Positions 56,781 through 64,000 of a DNA stretch of 64,000 nucleotides are shown piece by piece. The position numbers and the translations under genes are program-made. Under the pieces are notes generated by a model. The model searched no databases. It was given only the letters and a program-made list of their open reading frames with translations, and was not told the DNA's origin. The stretch comes from Draconibacterium orientale (GTDB lineage Bacteria; Bacteroidota; Bacteroidia; Bacteroidales; Prolixibacteraceae), in the NCBI RefSeq assembly GCF_000626635.1, contig NZ_CP007451.1, positions 186,001 to 250,000 on the forward strand, read 5' to 3'. Position 1 is the stretch's first letter; each line of letters starts with the position of its first letter.

Positions 56781-58004
56781 ATGTTAAAAGCCACTTCTAT
56801 TTTTGTCATTCTAATCCTGTTTTTCAGTTGTAAAACACCAGAAAGTAACAGTCAATCATTAATTTCTGTAATCGACCAATCATTGGAGTTTGCCACACAA
56901 CAAAGTTTACGAATGGCTGAATCGTTAAAAAATCAACCCGACAAACTTCCGCAAACGATTGACAAAAACGGCAAGCTGGTTACCTGTAATTCCGATTGGT
57001 GGGTAAGCGGATTTTTTCCAGGCGTATTGTGGTATTTGTATGAAAATTCTCCTTCAGATTCGCTAAAACTATGGGCCGAAAACTTCACCTTGCGTGTTGA
57101 AGACCAACAGTACACCACCGATAATCACGATGTTGGATTTATGATTTTTTGCAGTTTTGGCAACGGCTACCGCCTTACCGGAAATCCGGAGTACAAAGAA
57201 GTGATCCACAATGCATCAAAATCGTTGATCACACGTTTTAATCCAACCATTGGCTGCATTCGTTCGTGGGATTATTCCAGTTGGAGCGCTCAGTGGCAAT
57301 ACCCGGTTATCATCGACAATATGATGAACCTGGAACTGCTGGAATGGAGCGCCAAAACTTTTAACGACACAACATTTAGCCATGTAGCTCGCACACATGC
57401 CAACACCACCCTGAAAAACCATTTCCGCGATGATTACAGCAGTTTCCACGTAATTTCCTACGACACGATTACCGGAGCCGTGGAGAAAAAAAACACCTCG
57501 CAAGGATATGCTGATGATTCGGCATGGGCACGCGGACAGGCCTGGGGCCTTTACGGTTACACCATGATGTACCGCAAAACCGGAAACAAAACTTATTTAG
57601 ATCAGGCAAAACATATTGCCGATTTTATGATCAATCATCCCAATTTTCCTGAAGACAAAATTCCATACTGGGATTTTAATGCACCGGATATTCCCAATGC
57701 CTTGCGCGATGCATCGGCCGGTGCAATTATGTGCTCGGCATTAATTGAATTAAGCACCTACATCTCATCAGAAAAAGGAGAACAGTATCTTCAAATTGCA
57801 GAAAAACAGATTCGCACACTGAGCTCTGACGAATATCTGGCAACACCAGGCACTAACGGAAATTTTATACTAAAACACAGCGTTGGGCATATGCCAAATA
57901 AAAGCGAAGTTAACGTACCTTTAAGCTACGCCGACTATTATTTTACCGAAGCGCTTCTGCGTATGAAAAAAGTGCTGCAAGGACAACAACTTTTTAATGA
58001 CTAA
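56781..58004 (+). CDS. GH88 unsaturated glucuronyl hydrolase, lipoprotein
   Basis: Removes 4,5-unsaturated glucuronate from the ends of oligosaccharides made by lyases. ATG 56781 starts a lipoprotein signal (lipobox FFSC); the frame extends upstream to 56739 without adding a sensible signal. GH88 marks are WWVSGFFPGVLWYLYE, the catalytic Asp in DNHDVGFMIF, and GYADDSAWARGQAWGLYG with the second Asp, then RDASAGAIMCSALIEL. 407 residues is normal. The A8 run at 57486-57493 within this gene is in frame, unlike the A8 runs of GH42 and GH106. It is followed by GH78 14 bp later. Confidence 0.94.
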   Translation: MLKATSIFVILILFFSCKTPESNSQSLISVIDQSLEFATQQSLRMAESLKNQPDKLPQTIDKNGKLVTCNSDWWVSGFFPGVLWYLYENSPSDSLKLWAENFTLRVEDQQYTTDNHDVGFMIFCSFGNGYRLTGNPEYKEVIHNASKSLITRFNPTIGCIRSWDYSSWSAQWQYPVIIDNMMNLELLEWSAKTFNDTTFSHVARTHANTTLKNHFRDDYSSFHVISYDTITGAVEKKNTSQGYADDSAWARGQAWGLYGYTMMYRKTGNKTYLDQAKHIADFMINHPNFPEDKIPYWDFNAPDIPNALRDASAGAIMCSALIELSTYISSEKGEQYLQIAEKQIRTLSSDEYLATPGTNGNFILKHSVGHMPNKSEVNVPLSYADYYFTEALLRMKKVLQGQQLFND

Positions 58005-58017
58005 TAATTTATCGGTT

Positions 58018-60291
58018 ATGAAAATTCGTGGGTATTTCAATCTGATAGTTTTAATCCTACTCGTTACGAAAAGCGGCCTGGCTTTCAACAGTGTCAACCT
58101 CATCAGTTTGCACTACAGTAATGATTTCGCTGTAACAATTGGAGCCGCCGATAACAAGTTAGCAGAATCGGAGAACACCCAACCATTCGGCTTACATGTT
58201 GAAACCATACGCCAGGCTCAGCACACAAAAATCATCAACAAAAAACCACATTTGGGCTGGATTGTTCCTTCCGGTATCGGCTATCAGTCGGCGTACCGGG
58301 TGTTGGTGGCTTCATCAAAAGAAAAACTTGCGGCGAACACAGGCGATGTTTGGGACAGCGGCGAGGTGAAAAACCCGAATTCAAACCGTATTCAAATTGA
58401 AAAAGAACTGCAAGCCAATACCAACTACTACTGGAAAGTAAAAATTACCGGCAGCAACAATCAGGCAGGTAAGTACTCTGATGTTCATGAATTTAAAACC
58501 GGAAATTTCGATTCCGACCTATATACCTCTTCCAACTTTTTTACGATAGAGAATATTCAACCTTCACTAATTCGCCAAAATGATGACGAGAGCTACTTTT
58601 TTGATTTTGGGAAGGATGCTTTTTCAACACTTTCGCTTAAATACAAGCCATTACAGGAAGAGACACTAAAAATCAGGCTGGGAGAAAAACTTAAGGATGG
58701 ACGAATTGATCAGAATCCGGGTGGAACAATACGCTACCAGGAGCTTTCGCTTAATGTTTATCCGGGCAAAGAACAATACGAAATTCAACTGGTACCCGAT
58801 CAACGAAATACCGCTTCACAAGCCGTCTCCCTACCCGATTCATTTCCGGTTCTTATGCCTTTTCGTTTCGCCGAAATTGATGGATTCGGAGCCAATTTCG
58901 ATCCCACACAAATTATTCAAAAAGCCTATTTTAATTATTTCGATGATAATGCCGGAAGTTTCTCCAGTTCCGACACCCTACTTAACCAGGTTTGGGATTT
59001 ATGCAAATATTCCATTAAAGCAACTTCATTTACCGGCTATTACATCGATGGCGACCGCGAAAGAATACCGTATGAAGCAGATGCTTACCTGAACCAACTG
59101 AGCCATTATGCGGTAGATAATGAATATACAATGGCCCGAAAAACCATTGAATACTTTATGCCGCATCCGACCTGGCCTACCGAGTGGCAACTTCATGTTG
59201 CTTTACTGGTTTATCAGGATTACATGTACACCGGAAACACGGCCCTGATAAAAAAATATTACGAATCGTTGAAATACAAAACCCTGATGAACCTTGAGGT
59301 AGAAGACGGTTTTATTTCAACAGCATCGCCTAATCACAACGGTGATTTTATGGCCAAACTTGGTTTTCAGGATACCACGCAACGTTTACGCGAAATTGTT
59401 GACTGGCCTCAAAAAGGCGGTTTCGGCGGTGTAATGGGCGAAGATGACGGTTTTGTTTTTCAGCCGGTTAATACGGTGGTAAACGCCATGTATTACGGAA
59501 ACATGAAGATTATGGCCGAATTTGCCGGCATATTAGGTAAAAATAAAGAGCAACTTGATTTTGAACACAGAGCCGAAAAGGTAAAAGCAGCAATCAATCA
59601 AAAGCTATTCAACAAAACAAAAGGGTGTTATTACGATGGCGTTGGCACCGATCATGCTTCGTTACACGCCAATATGTTTGCACTTGCTTTTGGGGTTGTT
59701 CCTGATGAGTATAAAGAAAATGTGGCAAGCTACATAAAAACGCGTGGAATGGCTTGCAGTGTTTATGGCGCTCAGTATTTAATGGAAGCGTTATATAACG
59801 CCGGTGCTGCTGATTATGCATTAGACCTGCTGACTGCCACACACGACAGAAGCTGGTACAATATGATTAAGGTTGGCTCAACAATTACCATGGAAGCCTG
59901 GGACATGAAATACAAACCAAACTCAGACTGGAACCATGCCTGGGGTGCTGTACCTGCCAATATAATTGCACGAAATATGTGGGGAATACAACCTGCCAAG
60001 CCCGGATTTGAAGAAGTGGCGATTCGTCCTCAGCCGGGGTATTTAAAGCAATCGTCAATAAACGTTCCTACCATCCGTGGGGCAATAAAATGCAGCTACC
60101 AAAAAGAAAATGATCAACTCCGGAAATATACGATAACGATTCCCGGTAACATGCATGCATTTTTTTATTTGGATGATCCGAAATCTTCAACCATCAAAAT
60201 AAACGGGAAGAAGGCAAGCGTAAAAAATGGCGTACTCCTATTAAATCCGGGAGAGAATTTTGTTGAAATTCAAAACCAAGTTCAGGAATAG
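58018..60291 (+). CDS. GH78 alpha-L-rhamnosidase
   Basis: Removes terminal alpha-L-rhamnose. ATG 58018 starts a signal peptide (MKIRGYFNLIVLILLVTKSG); ATG 57997 would overlap the GH88 stop by 8 bp and add seven residues. The N-terminal part has fibronectin-like IVPSGIGYQSAYRVLVAS and an alpha-L-rhamnosidase N domain. The catalytic barrel has TGYYIDGDRERIPYEADAY (general acid Glu region), HPTWPTEWQLH, ITMEAWDMKYKPNSDWNHAWG and a C-terminal sandwich (PGFEEVAIRPQPGYL). 757 residues. With GH88 and the GH2 glucuronidase it could handle the Rha-GlcA caps of arabinogalactan proteins. Confidence 0.94.
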   Translation: MKIRGYFNLIVLILLVTKSGLAFNSVNLISLHYSNDFAVTIGAADNKLAESENTQPFGLHVETIRQAQHTKIINKKPHLGWIVPSGIGYQSAYRVLVASSKEKLAANTGDVWDSGEVKNPNSNRIQIEKELQANTNYYWKVKITGSNNQAGKYSDVHEFKTGNFDSDLYTSSNFFTIENIQPSLIRQNDDESYFFDFGKDAFSTLSLKYKPLQEETLKIRLGEKLKDGRIDQNPGGTIRYQELSLNVYPGKEQYEIQLVPDQRNTASQAVSLPDSFPVLMPFRFAEIDGFGANFDPTQIIQKAYFNYFDDNAGSFSSSDTLLNQVWDLCKYSIKATSFTGYYIDGDRERIPYEADAYLNQLSHYAVDNEYTMARKTIEYFMPHPTWPTEWQLHVALLVYQDYMYTGNTALIKKYYESLKYKTLMNLEVEDGFISTASPNHNGDFMAKLGFQDTTQRLREIVDWPQKGGFGGVMGEDDGFVFQPVNTVVNAMYYGNMKIMAEFAGILGKNKEQLDFEHRAEKVKAAINQKLFNKTKGCYYDGVGTDHASLHANMFALAFGVVPDEYKENVASYIKTRGMACSVYGAQYLMEALYNAGAADYALDLLTATHDRSWYNMIKVGSTITMEAWDMKYKPNSDWNHAWGAVPANIIARNMWGIQPAKPGFEEVAIRPQPGYLKQSSINVPTIRGAIKCSYQKENDQLRKYTITIPGNMHAFFYLDDPKSSTIKINGKKASVKNGVLLLNPGENFVEIQNQVQE

Positions 60292-60316
60292 CTTTCCAGT
60301 TTTTACAAAAAAACAA

Positions 60317-60344
60317 ACAGCAGCAAGAGGTCCTCGCTGCTGTT
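60317..60344 (+). terminator. Intrinsic terminator after the GH78 gene
   Basis: AACAGCAGC (60317-60325) pairs with GCTGCTGTT (60336-60344), followed by GTTTTACGTTTATTTTT. It lies 25 bp past the GH78 stop. The left arm and start of the loop share AACAGCAGCAAGA with the terminator near 43181. Confidence 0.8.
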
Positions 60345-60479
60345 GTTTTACGTTTATTTTTAAGTTTATATCTAACGCCCGATTGATGTCAACACACCAA
60401 TCTTCGATTAAATTCGTGTATCAAATCAAGTATAATCTATCGTCCCAAACCTTGTACTTTTTCGGTTTTGTTTTGTTAT

Positions 60480-60516
60480 AAAAAGACTCACGTAGCTTTG
60501 GCTATGCTTACTTTTT
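60480..60516 (-). terminator. Probable terminator after the zinc dehydrogenase gene
   Basis: AAAAAG (60480-60485) pairs with CTTTTT (60511-60516), with an inner stem GTAGC/GCTAT. On the minus strand it ends in CTTTTTAT. It lies 62 bp past the stop of the gene at 60579 in a convergent gap. Confidence 0.5.
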
Positions 60517-60578
60517 CTAACTTCACAAAACACAAAAAATTACGACGGTTTAAACAACACCTTACACTTGATTTGACA

Positions 60579-61853
60579 CTATAGTTTATCGCCGTTTTCC
60601 AGTAAATAGGCTTCGGCTTCCACATTCCACAATCCCATATACTTTTTGCATAGCTTATCCAGCCCAGCATACACCGGATTTTCTTTTCCTTTCTCTTCAA
60701 ATTCAGCAATTGCTGTAAGCGGAAAATCAAAATGCGTGTAAATCAACTTCTTACCTCCCGGAATATTTGGCAGATTCAAAGTAGCTTCCGGCACGGCATT
60801 TAAACCCCCGATATGGGTGACCAAACCTGCCGGATCCAGTCCTGCGGTCATAATTTCCAGCGCTTCTTTCATATCATCAGTGTTACCTCCCGATGTTCCA
60901 ACAATATGGGTATAGGCGTAATGTACGTTATAAAAATTCATTTTTGCAGTGAATTCGGTGTTCGATGGGCCGGCAAAAAAGTTCAGACAACCATCGAAAC
61001 CAAGAATGGCATCGCCCTGCTCTACCACCGGAGCCACCGGAGCAAAAACAAAAACATCGTCGTAACCTGTATCGCCGGTCAAATCTTTCAATCCTGCAAC
61101 AGGATCAGCCATTTCTGCTGTATTGATGTATTTCAACTCAATACCACGCTCTTTGGCAAACTCAACAGTATAAAGTTCTGCAGCACGGTCCAGTCTTGTC
61201 TGATCGATATCGGTAACCACCAGCAGCGATGGTTTCCGGTCCTCGCGGCGCAAAACGTAATTGATTGCTGCCAACCCCATTGGACCAACACCGGCAAGAA
61301 TGGCCATTTTCCCACCTTCAACAATTTCCATTTTGTGCACATAGCTTCCGGCAGTGGTGTGGTAATTGGCATGCATGGCCCCAATAACACAGCTTAAAGG
61401 CTCGGCCAGCGATGCCGGATAATAACCCGGTCCTTCGTATGCCAGCAAACAATCCTGCACGAGTACATCTTTTGGAATGATCACGTAAGTGGCATCGCCG
61501 CCAATGTATTTGTACGAATAACCAGGAGCGCTTAAAACGCCCACCGGACCTTCTTCGTAATAAATGGCCGGCTGGATCGAGAATTTCTGCCCGGCCGTAA
61601 ATTTACTTTGCCAGTTGGCCCCTACTTCAACAATCTCACCGGCAAACTCATGACCGATTACAATCGGATTCTCAGCAATATCATCCGGAATACGTTTGTG
61701 ATCGCTGGCCTGGTTGGCTGCTTTGTAACTCGACATGCAAAGACTGTCGGTTACCACTTTTGCCAAAATCTCATCATCACTGATTTGTGGTAATTCAAAC
61801 TCCTCCACACGAAGGTCTTTTTTACCGTATAATCGAACTGCTTTTGTCTTCAT
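60579..61853 (-). CDS. Zinc-dependent medium-chain dehydrogenase, SorE-like
   Basis: Cytoplasmic NAD(P)-dependent oxidoreductase. It resembles the L-sorbose-1-phosphate reductase (SorE) group: KAVRLYGKKDLRVEEFELP, TDSLCMSSYKAANQ, NPIVIGHEFAGEIVEVGANW, AYEGPGYYPASLAEPLSCVIGA, the nucleotide-binding ILAGVGPMGLAAI and a VVTDID acidic residue after strand 2 that favours NAD. 424 residues, a little longer than usual MDR proteins. It follows the aldolase/short-chain dehydrogenase gene on the same strand (453-bp gap), so both may act on the same phosphorylated ketose or its product. The substrate is unknown; alternatives are other polyol or deoxysugar dehydrogenases. Confidence 0.82.
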   Translation of the reverse strand: MKTKAVRLYGKKDLRVEEFELPQISDDEILAKVVTDSLCMSSYKAANQASDHKRIPDDIAENPIVIGHEFAGEIVEVGANWQSKFTAGQKFSIQPAIYYEEGPVGVLSAPGYSYKYIGGDATYVIIPKDVLVQDCLLAYEGPGYYPASLAEPLSCVIGAMHANYHTTAGSYVHKMEIVEGGKMAILAGVGPMGLAAINYVLRREDRKPSLLVVTDIDQTRLDRAAELYTVEFAKERGIELKYINTAEMADPVAGLKDLTGDTGYDDVFVFAPVAPVVEQGDAILGFDGCLNFFAGPSNTEFTAKMNFYNVHYAYTHIVGTSGGNTDDMKEALEIMTAGLDPAGLVTHIGGLNAVPEATLNLPNIPGGKKLIYTHFDFPLTAIAEFEEKGKENPVYAGLDKLCKKYMGLWNVEAEAYLLENGDKL

Positions 61854-62035
61854 TTTCCTTTTTATTTTCAGATTGAAAAGATTGAATTAGATTGATGGAA
61901 GATTGAAGCTCCTTGCTCGTAACCCGAAGCTTTCTTAATCACTCATCGTTCATCCTTAATCCTTCCCAACCTTTGTCCCTCTGCTTAATTACTACATTGT
62001 TTTATTAACTGTTATTTTTATGGGCATGCCGGAAA

Positions 62036-62258
62036 TCCTTGTTTTTCCATGGTTTCCTTAACATTCCTCATGCGCTCCTTACAGTTTCTCTTGGATTCCT
62101 TACCGGCCTTATGCCTTCCTTAACGTTGCTCATGAGTTCCTTAATGTTCCCCGTGTATTCCTTGTCGTTCCTCACGCGATCCTTACTGTTCCCCATCTAT
62201 TCCTTAACGTTACTTGTGCATATATTCTGGTTTCCCGCGCATTCCTTAAGGTTTCCCG
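62036..62258. repeat. Phased degenerate repeat array, TCCTT every ~21 bp with half-period echo
   Basis: Region 61854-62306 has no gene. TCCTT occurs at 62036, 62055, 62076, 62097, 62117, 62138, 62159, 62180, 62201 and 62243 (steps 19, 21, 21, 20, 21, 21, 21, 21, 42; the missing slot at 62222 is degenerate). A second pyrimidine motif (TCCTC, TCCCC, TTCTC, TTCCC) falls midway, at 62065, 62086, 62106, 62127, 62148, 62169, 62190, 62211, 62232 and 62253. So a T-C-C-like element recurs about every 10.4 bp. A rough consensus unit is TCCTTAACGTTCCTCATGNAT. Two in-phase relatives lie upstream (61932, 61953). I see no match to a known element; it is not a CRISPR. Confidence 0.85.
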
Positions 62259-62306
62259 GACAATTTCACACGGTCTCACCCTCTCAAATTCTCAATATCT
62301 CTAATC

Positions 62307-64000
62307 CTAGTGCAACATCGACTGTCCGCCCGAAATTGGCAGCGCCTGTCCGGTTTCATTCTCCTGGTCGATCAGGTACAAAATTCCTTTCACCACGTCT
62401 TTTGGCGAACATCCTTTTCCAAGCGGTACCTGGTCTAAATAAAATTGCTTCACATCATCGATTGTTTTTGCACCCGGCACTTTTCCTGCATTCAGGTACT
62501 GAATGAACAAACCGTTTTCAGGATCGCTCCACAGCGGGCCTTCGTAAAAATTACCCGGACAAACCGAATTCACTTTAATTTTCGCGGGTGCCAGTTCCAG
62601 CGCAAACGACTGAGTAAGCCCGATTCCTCCGAATTTACCCCCGGCATAGGCAAAATTCTTCTTGCTTCCTTTTAAGCCCGATTTTGAGTTGATCTGAATG
62701 ATATCAGAATAGTAATCCGGCTTATAAGCATTTTGAAGTTTCAATATTTTGGAGGCTACTTTGGTGCAGTAGAAATAAGCGTTGTAGTTTATTTTGGTCA
62801 CAAACTCGAAATTCTCGGGAGTCATTTCCTCCAAACCACCGGCCCGCAACACGCCAGCGTTACTAACAAATACATCAAGCCCACCAAAAGTAGCAACCGT
62901 TTCCTTCATTAAATTAGCCAGGCTATCCATGTCGGCCACATTGGTTTTTACAAAAATCGCACTGTTATTGCCTTTCATGGCAGCCAGTTCGGCAGCCGTT
63001 TTCTGCCCCACTTCTTCGTTAATATCGGCCACAACAATGTTAGCCCCTTCTTCTTTTAGGTGGCGGGCAATACCTTCGCCAAATCCCATGGCTGCGCCTG
63101 TAACAATAATGGTTTTATTCTGAACGCGGCCAACAGATGTTCCGGCAGCAATTTTGCGGCGGTAATTTTCTACCTCCCAGGTATCGATAAAGGCAATCTG
63201 TTCTAGTGTCATAAAATGCTGACCTCCGAACGATTCTGAATATGCGCTGATTTTCATTGCATCCTCATATACATCCAGAATGGTGTCGCACTGTGCCGCA
63301 TGATCGCCAACAGCCAACAAACCAATTCCTTTCAGCAAAATTACTTTTGGCACAAATCCGTTTACTGAAATAAAAGCTGCAATTTTTTCTTTAGCCTCTT
63401 TCAACAAGTCTTCAACGTTTTCGGTATTTTCAACAAATACGTATTTTGATTTGCAATAAACGATCAGATCCGGAGTAAATGGCTTGGCCACTTTTTCAAA
63501 AGCCGTTGCATCTTTGGCGAATTGTGCGATTACTGCATTGTTCCGAAGCTTCAGCGTTTTAATTTCCTCTTCAGAAACCATCATTCGGATAGCAGGAATA
63601 AACTCCGCAATGTCATCGCGAATTGGAAGTGCTTCTTCCAACAATTCTACTTTTAATCCACTGTTCAGTTTAGCAAATACATCACTGTAAATCGTTCCAA
63701 TTTCATCAACAGAATCGGCTGCTACAAAAATTCCGTGATTTTGTAAAAAGATGATTTGGGCAGCTTTGCCATTATCCGCTTTGAATTTGGTTAGTTGCTT
63801 TTCAACCTCTTTAAACAACACGTACCCCGGATCGATGTACGAAATATAAACCACCTGGTCGCCAAACAATTCTTCGAGGTATTTTTCAACCTCGTTGCCA
63901 CACATCAGTCCGTTTACTTTTGTCGGGTGCAGGTGCACCACGTAAGCATAATCAATGGCATCGTGCATGGATGTTTCCACCGATGGGCGACGATCTTTTG
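62307..64000 (-). CDS. Bifunctional class II aldolase / short-chain dehydrogenase (5' end outside window)
   Basis: Fusion of a class II aldolase-like domain with an SDR. The frame is open to the last base of the window (upstream residues K-D-R-R-P-S-V-E-T), so about 130 N-terminal residues are missing from a usual total near 700. The aldolase part shows RPSVETSMHDAIDYAYVVHLHP and LQNHGIFVAADS (zinc histidines). The SDR part from about 290 has TGAAMGFGEGIA (nucleotide-binding), VSNAGVLRAGGL, INSKSGLKGSKKNFAYAGGK (S-Y-K catalytic; here Tyr in FAYAGGK) and SVCPGNF. Related fusions act on rhamnulose 1-phosphate, with the SDR acting on lactaldehyde; whether that holds here is unknown. Confidence 0.88.
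   Translation of the reverse strand, partial: KDRRPSVETSMHDAIDYAYVVHLHPTKVNGLMCGNEVEKYLEELFGDQVVYISYIDPGYVLFKEVEKQLTKFKADNGKAAQIIFLQNHGIFVAADSVDEIGTIYSDVFAKLNSGLKVELLEEALPIRDDIAEFIPAIRMMVSEEEIKTLKLRNNAVIAQFAKDATAFEKVAKPFTPDLIVYCKSKYVFVENTENVEDLLKEAKEKIAAFISVNGFVPKVILLKGIGLLAVGDHAAQCDTILDVYEDAMKISAYSESFGGQHFMTLEQIAFIDTWEVENYRRKIAAGTSVGRVQNKTIIVTGAAMGFGEGIARHLKEEGANIVVADINEEVGQKTAAELAAMKGNNSAIFVKTNVADMDSLANLMKETVATFGGLDVFVSNAGVLRAGGLEEMTPENFEFVTKINYNAYFYCTKVASKILKLQNAYKPDYYSDIIQINSKSGLKGSKKNFAYAGGKFGGIGLTQSFALELAPAKIKVNSVCPGNFYEGPLWSDPENGLFIQYLNAGKVPGAKTIDDVKQFYLDQVPLGKGCSPKDVVKGILYLIDQENETGQALPISGGQSMLH

Noticed and set aside
62036-62258. Plasmid-type iterons or replication origin
   Set aside because: Unit length is right, but the units are too degenerate and no rep, dnaA or partition gene is nearby.
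62039-62506. Plus-strand open frame of 155 codons across the phased array, with heptad-like SLTFLMS repeats
   Set aside because: It is a by-product of pyrimidine-rich 21-bp units, starts with TTG, has no signal or family match, and runs antisense into the aldolase/SDR gene.

Overview
The window looks like a chromosomal segment of a plant-polysaccharide-degrading Bacteroidota. The evidence is two SusC/SusD pairs, many secreted lipoproteins with a Cys lipobox, a hybrid two-component system (HTCS) with a periplasmic propeller sensor, a type IX secretion tail on one enzyme, and A-rich ribosome-binding regions without clear Shine-Dalgarno sequences. A Marinilabiliales/Prolixibacteraceae-type genome is my inference. 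No rRNA, tRNA, phage, transposase or CRISPR was seen.

Layout. (1) 1-25167, plus strand, is a pectin utilisation locus: SusC (cut by the window edge), SusD and a DUF4957/DUF5123-type surface lipoprotein. After a hairpin come PL1 pectate lyase, GH43, CE8 pectin methylesterase, GH28, CE12 acetylesterase, CE8, PL1 with a T9SS tail, GH42, GH106, GH28, GH105 and a GH43-like protein. (2) 25187-28243, minus strand: alpha/beta hydrolase, DUF4861 protein and GH105. (3) 28666-35108, minus strand: GH3, carboxylesterase, GH3. Divergent from these is a NUDIX/winged-helix regulator of the NrtR/AraR type. (4) 36316-43021: Bcr/CflA-type MFS exporter, a rhaD-like aldolase, fucK and fucI, with a divergent AraC regulator. 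(5) 43243-60291: GH43 and GH2 beta-glucuronidase, the HTCS, then GH16, SusC, SusD, GH88 and GH78. This set fits arabinogalactan-protein breakdown. (6) 60579-64000, minus strand: a SorE-like zinc dehydrogenase and a class II aldolase/short-chain dehydrogenase fusion cut by the window edge.

How it works together. The first locus would demethylate and deacetylate pectin, cut homogalacturonan and rhamnogalacturonan, import oligomers through SusCD and finish them in the periplasm (GH28, GH105, GH106, GH42, GH43). The fuc/rha genes and the aldolase/dehydrogenase pair would take deoxysugars into central metabolism.

Three genes (GH42, GH106, HTCS) are each split by a single extra base in an A run. 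The most unusual non-coding structures are two arrays of short motifs spaced by about two DNA helical turns: 36080-36297 (TCCTGC, orientation flips in the middle) and 62036-62258 (TCCTTA, with a half-period echo near 10.4 bp). I do not recognise either as a described element.
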